Shown: positions 33,288 through 41,306 of the stretch, one piece after another
Numbering within the stretch: position 1 is the first letter of the stretch
Layout of the letters: the number at the start of each line of letters is the position of its first letter
Source of the DNA: Streptomyces filipinensis
GTDB lineage: Bacteria > Actinomycetota > Actinomycetes > Streptomycetales > Streptomycetaceae
Assembly: GCF_014649495.1 (NCBI RefSeq)
Contig: NZ_BMTD01000014.1
Span: forward strand, 1-64,000
DNA: 64,000 bases
Reading direction: 5' to 3'
Made by a program: the position numbers and the translations under genes
The notes under the pieces: generated by a model
Database searches by the model: none
The model's input: the letters and a program-made list of their open reading frames with translations, nothing else
What the model was told of the DNA's origin: nothing

Positions 33288-34658
33288 ATGAAGGCCGTCC
33301 TGCGGACCCGAAGCCTCCCAGCGCTGCTGCTGGCCGTCCTCGCCCTGGCCGTGGCGACCCTGTTCGCGCCCGCGGCGAGCGCGCAGACCGGCGTCTCCAC
33401 GATCGCCGAGGCCCTGCGCGCGGGCCCGGTCTACGTCGACCCGGCCGCCTCCGCCCAGCTGTCGAAGGCGGATGCCGACGCGCTCGCGAAACGCATCAAG
33501 GACGCCGACAAACCGCTGTTCATCGCGGTGCTCCCGGCCGACTACCCCACGGCGAACCTGTTCTCCCGGCTCCGCGCGGCCACCGGCGTCACCGGCCTGT
33601 ACGGCATTCGCCTCGGTGAGCGCTTCGACGCCCGCGCCGACTCCTCGGTCATGTCGGTGACGGCCCGGCAGAACCTGGTGGCGAGCGTCCAGGGCGAGCC
33701 GGCCAAGGCCCAGCTCACCGACTTCACCGACCGCGCCCTGGCCCATATGGGCGGCCACGCCCCGAAGAGCTGGGGCGGCTCCTCGGGCGGGGGCGGCGGT
33801 GCTTCCGGCACGGCGCTGATCGTGGCCGGCGCGGTGGTGGTGGCCGGCGGCGCGGGCGCGTACGCGCTGGTCCGCCGCAACCGCCGGCGCCGCGAGCAGG
33901 AGCAGCGGGCCGCCCTGGACCGGCTGCGGGTGGTCGTCGACGAGGACATCACCGCGTTCGGCGAGGAACTGGACCGCCTCGACTTCCAGCCGGCCGCGCC
34001 CGGCGCCGACGACGCGATGCGCGCCGACTACGAGCACGCCCTGGACACCTACGACACCGCCAAACAGCGCATGGCCGCCGCGAGCCGGCCGGAGGACGTC
34101 CGCACGGTCACCGAGGCCCTGGAGGACGGCCGCTTCTCCCTGGCCAGGCTGGCCGCCCGCCGTGAGGGCCGCCCCCTGCCCGAGCGCCGTCCGCCCTGCT
34201 TCTTCGACCCGCGGCACGGCCCCTCGGTCACCGACGCCACCTGGACCCCGCCCGGCGGAGCCGCGCGCGAGGTCCCCGTCTGCGCGGCCGACGCCACCCG
34301 GCTGGCCGACGGCCGCGACCCGGTGATCCGCGAGGTCGACACGGACCACGGCCGCCGCCCCTACTGGGACGCGGGGCCCGCCTACGGCCCCTGGGCGGGC
34401 GGCTACTTCGGCGGCGGCATCCTGCCCGGCCTGCTCGTCGGCACCCTGCTCGGCAGCATCATGGCCACCCCGTCCTACGCGGCCGACTACGGCACCGGCT
34501 ACGGCGACTTCGGCGGAGGCGACTTCGGGGGCGGCTACGAAGGGGGCGACGTGTCCGGCACGGACTTCGACCCCGGGGACTTCGGGGGCGGATTCGGGGA
34601 CGGCGGGGGAGACTTCGGTGGCGGGGACGGCGGGGGAGACTTCGGCGGCGGGTTCTGA
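33288..34658 (+). CDS. Secreted/membrane-anchored TPM-like protein with Gly-rich tail
   Basis: A 456-residue protein: signal peptide (1-33, APAASA), an extracellular alpha/beta domain (about 38-150) of TPM-like character, a Gly/Ser linker, one transmembrane helix (about 178-200) followed by RRNRRRREQEQ, a cytoplasmic coiled helical region, and a final 70 residues rich in DFGGG repeats. This is the architecture of many actinobacterial proteins of unknown function related to YgcG/TPM. No catalytic motif can be named. It lies 47 bases after the GH3 gene in the same direction and may be cotranscribed. Confidence 0.8.
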   Translation: MKAVLRTRSLPALLLAVLALAVATLFAPAASAQTGVSTIAEALRAGPVYVDPAASAQLSKADADALAKRIKDADKPLFIAVLPADYPTANLFSRLRAATGVTGLYGIRLGERFDARADSSVMSVTARQNLVASVQGEPAKAQLTDFTDRALAHMGGHAPKSWGGSSGGGGGASGTALIVAGAVVVAGGAGAYALVRRNRRRREQEQRAALDRLRVVVDEDITAFGEELDRLDFQPAAPGADDAMRADYEHALDTYDTAKQRMAAASRPEDVRTVTEALEDGRFSLARLAARREGRPLPERRPPCFFDPRHGPSVTDATWTPPGGAAREVPVCAADATRLADGRDPVIREVDTDHGRRPYWDAGPAYGPWAGGYFGGGILPGLLVGTLLGSIMATPSYAADYGTGYGDFGGGDFGGGYEGGDVSGTDFDPGDFGGGFGDGGGDFGGGDGGGDFGGGF

Positions 34659-34689
34659 AGCCGGCCGGCGCCCCTCACCCCTGCCCGGG

Positions 34690-35092
34690 AAGGGACCCCG
34701 GCCGCCCCGTCGGTGCGGCCGCCGGCTCCAGCACCCCGCGCCCGCTCTCACCCGGCGATCCGAGCGCCCCGGCCAGCCGTGCGTCACGCCCGCCCTGTCG
34801 CGCTCCGACGCCCGCCGTCCGGACGCGGTGAGGGACAGCACGGACCGGCGCCGGTCGTCCGTCCCCCGCTGCCGCACGACCAGGCCCGCGTCCGCGGGTT
34901 CCGCGCAGACCCGGGTGAGCGACTGCGGCCGCTGCCGCTCCTCCGCCGTGATCTCGCCGGGCGTCGCCGTCCCGTGCCGGTGCAGACGGCGTCGGGGCCC
35001 CGAGCGGCCCGCACCCCGCAGGGCCTCCCCGCCTGCACCCGCGCCCCCGTACCCGCACGGCCGTGCGGATGGCGGAGGATGATGGCGTCGGC
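34690..35092 (-). pseudogene. Decayed MarR-family regulator
   Basis: Translated in one minus-strand frame, about 34990-34795 reads LHRHGTATPGE, RPQSLTRVCAEPADAGLVV and DRRRSVLSLTASGRRASERD: the helix-turn-helix and wing of a MarR protein. The expected C-terminal continuation (GRDARLAGALGSPGESG) appears only in a second frame (about 34790-34690), and the N-terminal part (ADAIILR) in the third. At least two frameshifts therefore break the gene. The divergent or neighbouring YceI gene is a plausible former target. Confidence 0.65.
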
Positions 35093-35558
35093 GTTCCTCC
35101 GCGGTCGGCTGCTCTTCGCCGGCCGCTGGCCGTGGGCGGTGCCCACGGCGTACGTCGCGGCGAGTGGTATCGGCGGGTGAACGGATGTGCCGCGCAAGGG
35201 AGTCGAACGGTTCCCCGGTGCGTGCGCGGGCGCGCTGCCGGTGACCGGGATGGCGGCCGCCGGTGTCACGGGTCGTGTGCCGGTGGCGGTGATGTGCGCG
35301 GTCCTGGACGTGGCGCTGCGGCCGCGTCCGCTCAGCCCGCCTGCTGGGCGGCCGGCACGGCGACCGCCCCGTCCCCGCTCCCCGGCTACTTCGGCCGGGA
35401 CGCGGCGAGCCTGCCGCCGACCCGCCCGGCCGCGCCAGCGGTGGGCGCGGCGCCGGCCGTCGCGGCGGCGTGGTGGGTGCTCCCGGTTCCCGCCGGGAGA
35501 CGAGACCCTCGCCGCGGTGCCCCGGAGCGGGACGGCGTCCGGCCGTCCCCCCCAAGGG
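35093..35558. other. Region without recognisable gene between the MarR remnant and YceI
   Basis: About 465 GC-rich bases. Open frames exist (for example plus-strand frames from 35063 and 35187) but are arginine/proline-rich, lack signal or domain features and have no convincing ribosome binding sites. Given the broken MarR gene beside it, this may be further decayed coding sequence. I cannot assign an origin. Confidence 0.5.
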
Positions 35559-36167
35559 TCACGCGTTCCTGATCGCCGAGATGTCGAAGTTCAGCTTGAT
35601 CTTGTCGGAGACGAGCACGCCCCCGGTCTCCAGCGCCGCGTTCCAGGTCAGGCCCCACTCCGAGCGCAGGATCTCGGCCTTGCCCTCGAAGCCGACGCGC
35701 TGGTTGCCGAACGGGTCCGTCGCGGCGCCGTTGAACTCCAGGTCGATGGTGATCGGCTTGGTGACACCGAGCAGGGAGAGGTCGCCGGTGATGCGGTAGT
35801 CGTCGCCGCCCAGGGCCTCCGCCTTGGTGGAACGGAAGGTCATGACCGGGAACTCGTCGGTCCTGAAGAAGTCCGACGACTTCAGGTGCCCGTCCCGGTC
35901 GGCGTTGCCGGTTTCGATGCTCTCCATCTTGATGTCGAGCGTGGCGGTGGACCTGCTGGGCTCCGCCCCGTCCAGGTGCAGCGTGCCGGTGAAGTCGTGG
36001 AAGCCGCCCTTGACGTTGGTGACCATGGCGTGCCGGGCGACGAAACCGATCGTGGTGTGCGCCGGGTCGATCGTGTAGTCGCCGGTCAGCGCGGTCAGGC
36101 CGGGGTCCGTGGCGGCCGGCGCGGCGGTGGTCGGGGTGGTGCTGTCCTTGCGGCTGAAGATGCCCAT
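35559..36167 (-). CDS. YceI-family lipocalin-like protein
   Basis: A 202-residue protein with the YceI beta-barrel signature: GDYTIDPAHTTIGFVARHAMVTNVKG at the start, GTLHLDGAEPS, SDFFRTDEFPVMTFRST, ITGDLSLLGVTKPITID, and the terminal SDKIKLNFDISAIR. Relatives bind polyprenoid chains. Unlike many YceI proteins it has no signal peptide but a short Thr/Ala-rich N-terminal tail, so it should be cytoplasmic. A 14-bp palindrome lies directly upstream and a decayed MarR gene lies downstream, suggesting it was under MarR control. Confidence 0.92.
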   Translation of the reverse strand: MGIFSRKDSTTPTTAAPAATDPGLTALTGDYTIDPAHTTIGFVARHAMVTNVKGGFHDFTGTLHLDGAEPSRSTATLDIKMESIETGNADRDGHLKSSDFFRTDEFPVMTFRSTKAEALGGDDYRITGDLSLLGVTKPITIDLEFNGAATDPFGNQRVGFEGKAEILRSEWGLTWNAALETGGVLVSDKIKLNFDISAIRNA

Positions 36168-36189
36168 GTCGTGCTCCAGGAACTGATCT

Positions 36190-36203
36190 GTTGAACGTTA
36201 AAC
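36190..36203. promoter_or_regulatory. Palindrome upstream of the YceI gene, probable MarR-type operator
   Basis: GTTGAACGTTAAAC is identical to its reverse complement at 12 of 14 positions, AT-rich in a GC-rich setting, and lies 23 bases upstream of the YceI start. This size and symmetry are typical of MarR sites. Confidence 0.5.
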
Positions 36204-36392
36204 AACCTGACGTTCTCGACGGTAGACCCATTCGGTTCGATTTTCAACATCATCCGGAGCGTGTTTTCACGGCCACTCGGGGTGACGGCGTCCGCCCTCT
36301 GGCGGACACGCGGAGAGCTCGGGCACCATCTGCGTGCACCGCCTGCACAGCCGCCCCACAGGAAGCCCGGCCCGACCGCAGGAAAGGTCCCC

Positions 36393-36908
36393 ATGAAGCC
36401 CGTGAAAGCCATGAGGCTCCGCTCCGTCCTGACCGCGCTCAGCCTCCTCGTCACCCCCGCGGTCGCCGTCGTCGGCGCCGCGGGAGACGCCTTCGCCGTC
36501 ACCAGGATCAGCCAGGCCACCGCCGAGTCGATGTTCCGTCAGGTCGGCATCACCTGGTCGTCCTCCGGCAACTGCACCGACCGGAACAACCCCACCTGCA
36601 CGTCCTTCGAGCAGCTCAACCTCGCCACCGCCCAGGGCGCCCAGACCCTCAAGCGGGCCGGCGGCTGCGCCCTCGCCATCACCGGCGGGACCGAGACGGG
36701 ACACGCCTCCGGCACCTACTCGCACTGGAACGGCTACAAGCTCGACTACGGCAAGAACACCTGTGTGACGTCGTACATCAAGAACAACTTCACCTACATC
36801 GGCCTGCGCGGCGACGGCTACCCGCAGTGGCGCTCGGGGTCCGGCAACATCTACGCCGACGAGGGCAACCACTGGGACGCCCTCTACTACAACTGCGGCG
36901 GCTGCTGA
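36393..36908 (+). CDS. Secreted M15-like zinc peptidase candidate
   Basis: A 171-residue protein with a signal peptide (1-33, ending DAFA). The zinc site of M15/VanY-type peptidases is recognisable as SHWNGYKLDYG (pattern SxHxxGxxxD-like, about 111-121) and DEGNHWD (ExxH, about 156-162), giving His, Asp and His ligands and a catalytic Glu. Six cysteines, including a terminal CGGC, suggest disulphides in the extracellular space. It probably cleaves peptidoglycan peptides or D-Ala-D-Ala-like bonds; activity is inferred. AGGAAAGG lies five bases before the ATG. A PL8 lyase follows 18 bases downstream. Confidence 0.6.
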   Translation: MKPVKAMRLRSVLTALSLLVTPAVAVVGAAGDAFAVTRISQATAESMFRQVGITWSSSGNCTDRNNPTCTSFEQLNLATAQGAQTLKRAGGCALAITGGTETGHASGTYSHWNGYKLDYGKNTCVTSYIKNNFTYIGLRGDGYPQWRSGSGNIYADEGNHWDALYYNCGGC

Positions 36909-36926
36909 GCCGCCGGGAGAGAGGCG

Positions 36927-39242
36927 GTGACCGACCGCATGGGCGTGAGCCGACGCGCACTGCTGCTGGCCGCCGCCCTCGTCCCGGCCCTGGCGCCCGG
37001 CGCCCGGGCCGACGGTGATCCCTACGACGCCCTGCGCCGCCGCTGGCTCGCCCTCGCCCTCGGCGCGGGCTACGACCCGGGCGCCGAGCCGTACGCCTCC
37101 CGCCTCGCCCGACTCGGCGCCCTCGCCCGTGACTTCGCCGCCACCATGGTCCCGGCCACCGGCTCCCTCTGGCCCGGCCACCCCTTCGACCCGCCGTCCG
37201 GCATCACCTTCAGCTACGGCCGGCTGTGGACCATGGCCCAGGCCTGCGTCCAGCCCGCCACCGGTGCCACCGGCGACCCCGCGCTCCTCGCCGCCGTCCT
37301 GCGAGGCCTCGACCACCTGTCCGCGACCGTCTACAACCCCTCGACCACCCGCTACGGCAACTGGTGGGAATGGCAGATCGGCAGCCCGCGCCTGCTCATG
37401 GACATCACCGCCGCCCTGTACGAACGGCTCGGCGCGGCCCGTGTCAGCGCCGCCTGCGCGGCTGTCGACCACTTCATCCCGGACGCCCTGCTGACCGACT
37501 ACTCCGGGACCTCCACCGGCGCCAACCGCGTCGACCTGTGCCGCAGCGTCGCCCTGCGCGGCGTCCTCGGCCGGGACGCCGGCCGGATCTCCCTGGCCCG
37601 GGACGCGCTCTCGCCGGTCTTCCCGTACGTCACCCGGGGCGACGGGCTCTACGCCGACGGCTCCTTCGTCCAGCACACCTGGGTCGCCTACTCGGGGACG
37701 TACGGCCAGGTGCTGCTCGACGGCCTCGGACGGCTCTTCGCGCTGCTGGCCGGTTCGCCGTGGGAGATCACCGACCCCGCCCGGCACGGCCTCCTGGACG
37801 CCGTGGAGCACGCCTGGGCGCCCCTGATCCACGACGGACTGGTGATGGACTGCGTCAACGGCCGTGCCATCAGCCGGGGTTACCTGCGCGACGACGACCG
37901 GCACCTCATGCGCAGCGACCACTTCCACGGGCAGGCGCTCGTCGCCGCCATCGCGCTGCTCGCGGCCGGCGCGGGGGAGGAGCGACGGGAGCGGTGGTAC
38001 GGCCTGGTGAAAGGCTGGGCCGAACGGGACACCGTCACACCGGTCCTGACGGCAGATCAGTTCGACGTCGCCGACCTGGCACGCCTGCACGCCGTCGCCG
38101 ACGCGCCCGTCCCGTCGGCCGCCGAACCCCTCGGGCACCGGCTCTTCGCGGCCATGGACCGAGCCGTCCACCGCGGGCCCCGGTTCACCGCCGCCCTCGC
38201 CATGGCGGGCGACCGCATCGCCCACTACGAGTGCGGCAACGGCGAGAACCCGCGCGGCTGGCACACCGGTTCCGGAATGCTGTACTGGTGGCCGGCGGGC
38301 CGCGGCGACCAGTACACGGACTGGTTCTGGCCGACCGTCGACTGGTACCGGCTGCCCGGCACCACCGTCTCCACCAAGCGGCTCGCCGACCGGGCCGGCG
38401 GCGAGTGGGGTGCGCCCAGGCCGGACGTGCGCTGGGTGGGCGGGACCACGGACGGCCGGTACGCGGCCGTCGGCCAGCATCTGAAGGGTCTCGACTCCAC
38501 GCTGCAGGCCCGCAAGTCCTGGTTCTTCCTCGACGACGCCGTCGTCTGCCTCGGCGCCGGGATCGGCTGCGCCGACGGCGTCCCGGTCGAGACGGTCGTG
38601 GACAACCGCAACCTGGGCGAGAACGGCACCCAGAGCTTCGCACGCGGCCGGAACTGGGCCCATCTGGCGGAGCACGGGGGCTGGATCCTGCCGTGCGGGG
38701 GTGAACTGCGCACCTTGCGCGAGGACCGCACCGGCGCCTGGTCCGACATCAACACCGCCGGCACCGACGAACGGCGCACCCGGCGCTGGCAGACCCTGTG
38801 GCTCGACCACGGCACCGACCCGGACGATGCCGCCTACGTCTACGTGCTGCTGCCCGGCGCCTCCCGCGCCGAGACCGCCGCCCGGGCCGCCGACCGCGAC
38901 TGGCTGTCCGTCCTCGGCAACGACCCCGCCCGCCAGGCCGTCGCCGTACCCCGCATCGGGCTGGTGGCGGCCAACTTCTGGCGGGCCGGTACGGTGGGAG
39001 GGCTGACCGTCTCGGCGGGCGCCAGCGTCCTGATCGTGCGCCGGGGTCGTACGGCCACCCTCCGGATGAGCGAGCCACCCCGCACGGGAGTGCCGCTGGA
39101 GATCGTCTGGGACCGGCCGGTGCGGGCGGTGACCCGGGCCGGCGAGGGCGTGGAGGTCCTGTCCACGGAACCCCGTCTGAGGCTCCGTGTCACTCCGGGG
39201 ATGGCATCCGCCACGCACGAATGTGAGCTGGCTCTCAGGTAA
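36927..39242 (+). CDS. Secreted polysaccharide lyase family 8 (hyaluronate/chondroitin/xanthan lyase type)
   Basis: A 771-residue extracellular lyase. The N-terminus has a twin-arginine-like signal (SRRALLLAAALVPALAPGARA). The alpha/alpha toroid carries the PL8 landmarks NWWEWQIGSPR near 140, GANRVDLCR near 200, and DGSFVQHTWVAYSGTYG near 240 with the catalytic His and Tyr. Beta-sheet domains follow (GNGENPRGWHTGSGMLYWW near 435). PL8 enzymes cut uronic-acid-containing polysaccharides by beta-elimination; the exact substrate is unknown. GTG 36927 or ATG 36939 may start it; both precede the signal. Confidence 0.9.
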   Translation: MTDRMGVSRRALLLAAALVPALAPGARADGDPYDALRRRWLALALGAGYDPGAEPYASRLARLGALARDFAATMVPATGSLWPGHPFDPPSGITFSYGRLWTMAQACVQPATGATGDPALLAAVLRGLDHLSATVYNPSTTRYGNWWEWQIGSPRLLMDITAALYERLGAARVSAACAAVDHFIPDALLTDYSGTSTGANRVDLCRSVALRGVLGRDAGRISLARDALSPVFPYVTRGDGLYADGSFVQHTWVAYSGTYGQVLLDGLGRLFALLAGSPWEITDPARHGLLDAVEHAWAPLIHDGLVMDCVNGRAISRGYLRDDDRHLMRSDHFHGQALVAAIALLAAGAGEERRERWYGLVKGWAERDTVTPVLTADQFDVADLARLHAVADAPVPSAAEPLGHRLFAAMDRAVHRGPRFTAALAMAGDRIAHYECGNGENPRGWHTGSGMLYWWPAGRGDQYTDWFWPTVDWYRLPGTTVSTKRLADRAGGEWGAPRPDVRWVGGTTDGRYAAVGQHLKGLDSTLQARKSWFFLDDAVVCLGAGIGCADGVPVETVVDNRNLGENGTQSFARGRNWAHLAEHGGWILPCGGELRTLREDRTGAWSDINTAGTDERRTRRWQTLWLDHGTDPDDAAYVYVLLPGASRAETAARAADRDWLSVLGNDPARQAVAVPRIGLVAANFWRAGTVGGLTVSAGASVLIVRRGRTATLRMSEPPRTGVPLEIVWDRPVRAVTRAGEGVEVLSTEPRLRLRVTPGMASATHECELALR

Positions 39243-39396
39243 CGCCTTTGTGGCCTCCCTACAACGCCGAGGCCCTGTGAGCAGTCGGAAAGGCTGCACG
39301 CGGCCAAGGTTCTGTTCACTCGCACCAGGAAAACGGGCCGGAGACTGTACGGAGTCGACGGCTCGCTTTCCTTGGCATCCTTCGTAAGGTCGCTAC

Positions 39397-40992
39397 ATGA
39401 CCGTTTTGGAAGAGACGACGGGTGAGCCGACCGGCGAGCCGACGGACGCGCGCGGACGGGTCGCCGAGCTGCACGAGATTCGTGCCCAGGCCGTGGCGGG
39501 TCCCAGCGAGAAGGCGACCGAGGCGCAGCACGCCAAGGGGAAGCTGACCGCGCGGGAGCGGATCGAGCTGCTCCTGGACCCGGGGTCCTTCCAGGAGGTC
39601 GAGCAGCTGCGCCGGCACCGGGCGTCCGGCTTCGGCCTGGAGGCGAAGAAGCCGTACACCGACGGTGTCATCACCGGCTGGGGCACGGTCGAGGGCCGCA
39701 CGGTCTTCGTCTACGCCCATGACTTCCGGATCTTCGGCGGCGCGCTGGGCGAGGCCCACGCCACCAAGATCCACAAGATCATGGACATGGCCATCGCGGC
39801 CGGTGCCCCCCTGGTCTCCCTGAACGACGGCGCGGGCGCCCGCATCCAGGAGGGCGTCTCCGCGCTCGCCGGATACGGCGGCATCTTCCAGCGCAACACG
39901 AGGGCCTCGGGCGTCATCCCGCAGATCTCCGTGATGCTGGGCCCGTGCGCGGGCGGCGCGGCCTACAGCCCGGCCCTCACGGACTTCGTCTTCATGGTCC
40001 GTGACACCTCCCAGATGTTCATCACCGGCCCGGACGTGGTCAAGGCGGTGACCGGCGAGGAGATCACCCAGAACGGCCTCGGCGGCGCCGACGTCCACGC
40101 GGAGACCTCCGGCGTCTGCCACTTCGCGTACGACGACGAGGAGACCTGCATCGCCGAGGTGCGGTACCTGTTGTCGCTCCTCCCGCAGAACAACCGGGAG
40201 AACCCCCCGCGCGCGGAGGCGTCCGACCCCGTCGAGCGGCGCAGCGACGTCCTCCTCGACCTGGTCCCGGCCGACGGCAACCGGCCGTACGACATGGCCA
40301 AGGTCATCGAGGAGATCGTCGACGACGGCGAGTACCTGGAGGTCCACGAGCGCTGGGCGCGGAACATCATCTGCGCGCTGGCCCGCCTGGACGGCCAGGT
40401 GGTCGGCATCATCGCCAACCAGCCGCAGGTCCTCGCGGGCGTCCTGGACATCGAGGCGAGCGAAAAAGCTGCGCGCTTTGTCCAGATGTGTGACGCTTTC
40501 AATATCCCGATCGTCACCTTCCTGGACGTGCCGGGGTTCCTCCCCGGTGTCGACCAGGAGCACGGCGGAATCATCCGTCACGGCGCGAAGCTGCTGTACG
40601 CCTACTGCAACGCGACCGTGCCGAGGATCTCGCTGATCCTGCGCAAGGCGTACGGAGGTGCCTACATCGTCATGGACTCCCAGTCGATCGGTGCCGACCT
40701 CACCTACGCCTGGCCGACGAACGAGATCGCCGTCATGGGCGCCGAGGGCGCGGCCAACGTCATCTTCCGCCGCCAGATCGCCGGAGCGGAGGACCCCGAG
40801 GCCATGCGGGCGCGCATGGTCAAGGAGTACAAGTCCGAGCTGATGCACCCGTACTACGCGGCCGAGCGCGGCCTCGTGGACGACGTCATCGACCCGGCCG
40901 AGACCCGCGAGGTCCTGGTGAAGTCCCTGGCGATGCTGCAGTCCAAGCACGCCGACCTGCCCTCCCGCAAGCACGGCAACCCCCCGCAGTAA
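39397..40992 (+). CDS. accB: Acyl-CoA carboxylase carboxyltransferase (beta) subunit
   Basis: Transfers carboxyl from biotin to acetyl- or propionyl-CoA, giving malonyl- and methylmalonyl-CoA for fatty acids and polyketides. The 531-residue crotonase-fold protein has the paired oxyanion-hole segments GPCAGGAAYSPAL near 182 and RKAYGGAYIVM near 416. Ile424 in GAYIVM occupies the position that distinguishes Streptomyces AccB (Ile, broad specificity) from PccB (Asp, propionyl-CoA). The small epsilon subunit follows, as expected; the biotinylated alpha subunit is encoded elsewhere. ATG 39397 follows TAAGG. Confidence 0.95.
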   Translation: MTVLEETTGEPTGEPTDARGRVAELHEIRAQAVAGPSEKATEAQHAKGKLTARERIELLLDPGSFQEVEQLRRHRASGFGLEAKKPYTDGVITGWGTVEGRTVFVYAHDFRIFGGALGEAHATKIHKIMDMAIAAGAPLVSLNDGAGARIQEGVSALAGYGGIFQRNTRASGVIPQISVMLGPCAGGAAYSPALTDFVFMVRDTSQMFITGPDVVKAVTGEEITQNGLGGADVHAETSGVCHFAYDDEETCIAEVRYLLSLLPQNNRENPPRAEASDPVERRSDVLLDLVPADGNRPYDMAKVIEEIVDDGEYLEVHERWARNIICALARLDGQVVGIIANQPQVLAGVLDIEASEKAARFVQMCDAFNIPIVTFLDVPGFLPGVDQEHGGIIRHGAKLLYAYCNATVPRISLILRKAYGGAYIVMDSQSIGADLTYAWPTNEIAVMGAEGAANVIFRRQIAGAEDPEAMRARMVKEYKSELMHPYYAAERGLVDDVIDPAETREVLVKSLAMLQSKHADLPSRKHGNPPQ

Positions 40993-41049
40993 CCGAGCGG
41001 ACCCGCCGCGGCAACCCCGCGGACCTCTCTCTCACGGAGACTGACACCC

Positions 41050-41244
41050 ATGAGCACTCCCGACATCCGCGTCGAGAAGGGCCACGCCGAGCCCGAGGAA
41101 GTCGCCGCCATCACGGCCGTCCTCCTGGCCCGCGCGGCGGCCCAGCCGGCCTCTTCCACCCACACCCACCGGGGCCGCGCCAAGGCCGGCTGGCGCCGCC
41201 TGGAGCGCGAGCCGGGATTCCGGGCGCCGCACAGCTGGCACTGA
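41050..41244 (+). CDS. accE: Acyl-CoA carboxylase epsilon subunit
   Basis: A 64-residue protein starting MSTPDIRVEKGHAEPEEVAAI, the hallmark of the small epsilon subunit that stimulates actinobacterial acyl-CoA carboxylases by bridging alpha and beta subunits. It ends with a Trp-rich basic tail (GWRRLEREPGFRAPHSW). It lies 57 bases after accB with GGAGA upstream and ends before a strong shared terminator. Confidence 0.93.
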   Translation: MSTPDIRVEKGHAEPEEVAAITAVLLARAAAQPASSTHTHRGRAKAGWRRLEREPGFRAPHSWH

Positions 41245-41259
41245 GCTCTTTCCGCACGT

Positions 41260-41304
41260 GCACCGCAGCCCCGCCGCTCCCTCAGGGAGGCGGGGCTGCG
41301 GTGC
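41260..41304. terminator. Bidirectional terminator between accE and the NACHT gene
   Basis: GCACCGCAGCCCCGCC pairs perfectly with GGCGGGGCTGCGGTGC (16 bp); an inner TCCC-TCA-GGGA continues the stem. It ends three bases before the convergent NACHT stop and so serves both genes. Confidence 0.88.
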
Positions 41305-41306
41305 GT

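Noticed and set aside
32964..35555. An 863-codon minus-strand frame
   Set aside because: It is antisense to the GH3 3' end and the TPM-like gene; only the MarR-like portion around 34795-34990 has meaning, reported as a pseudogene.
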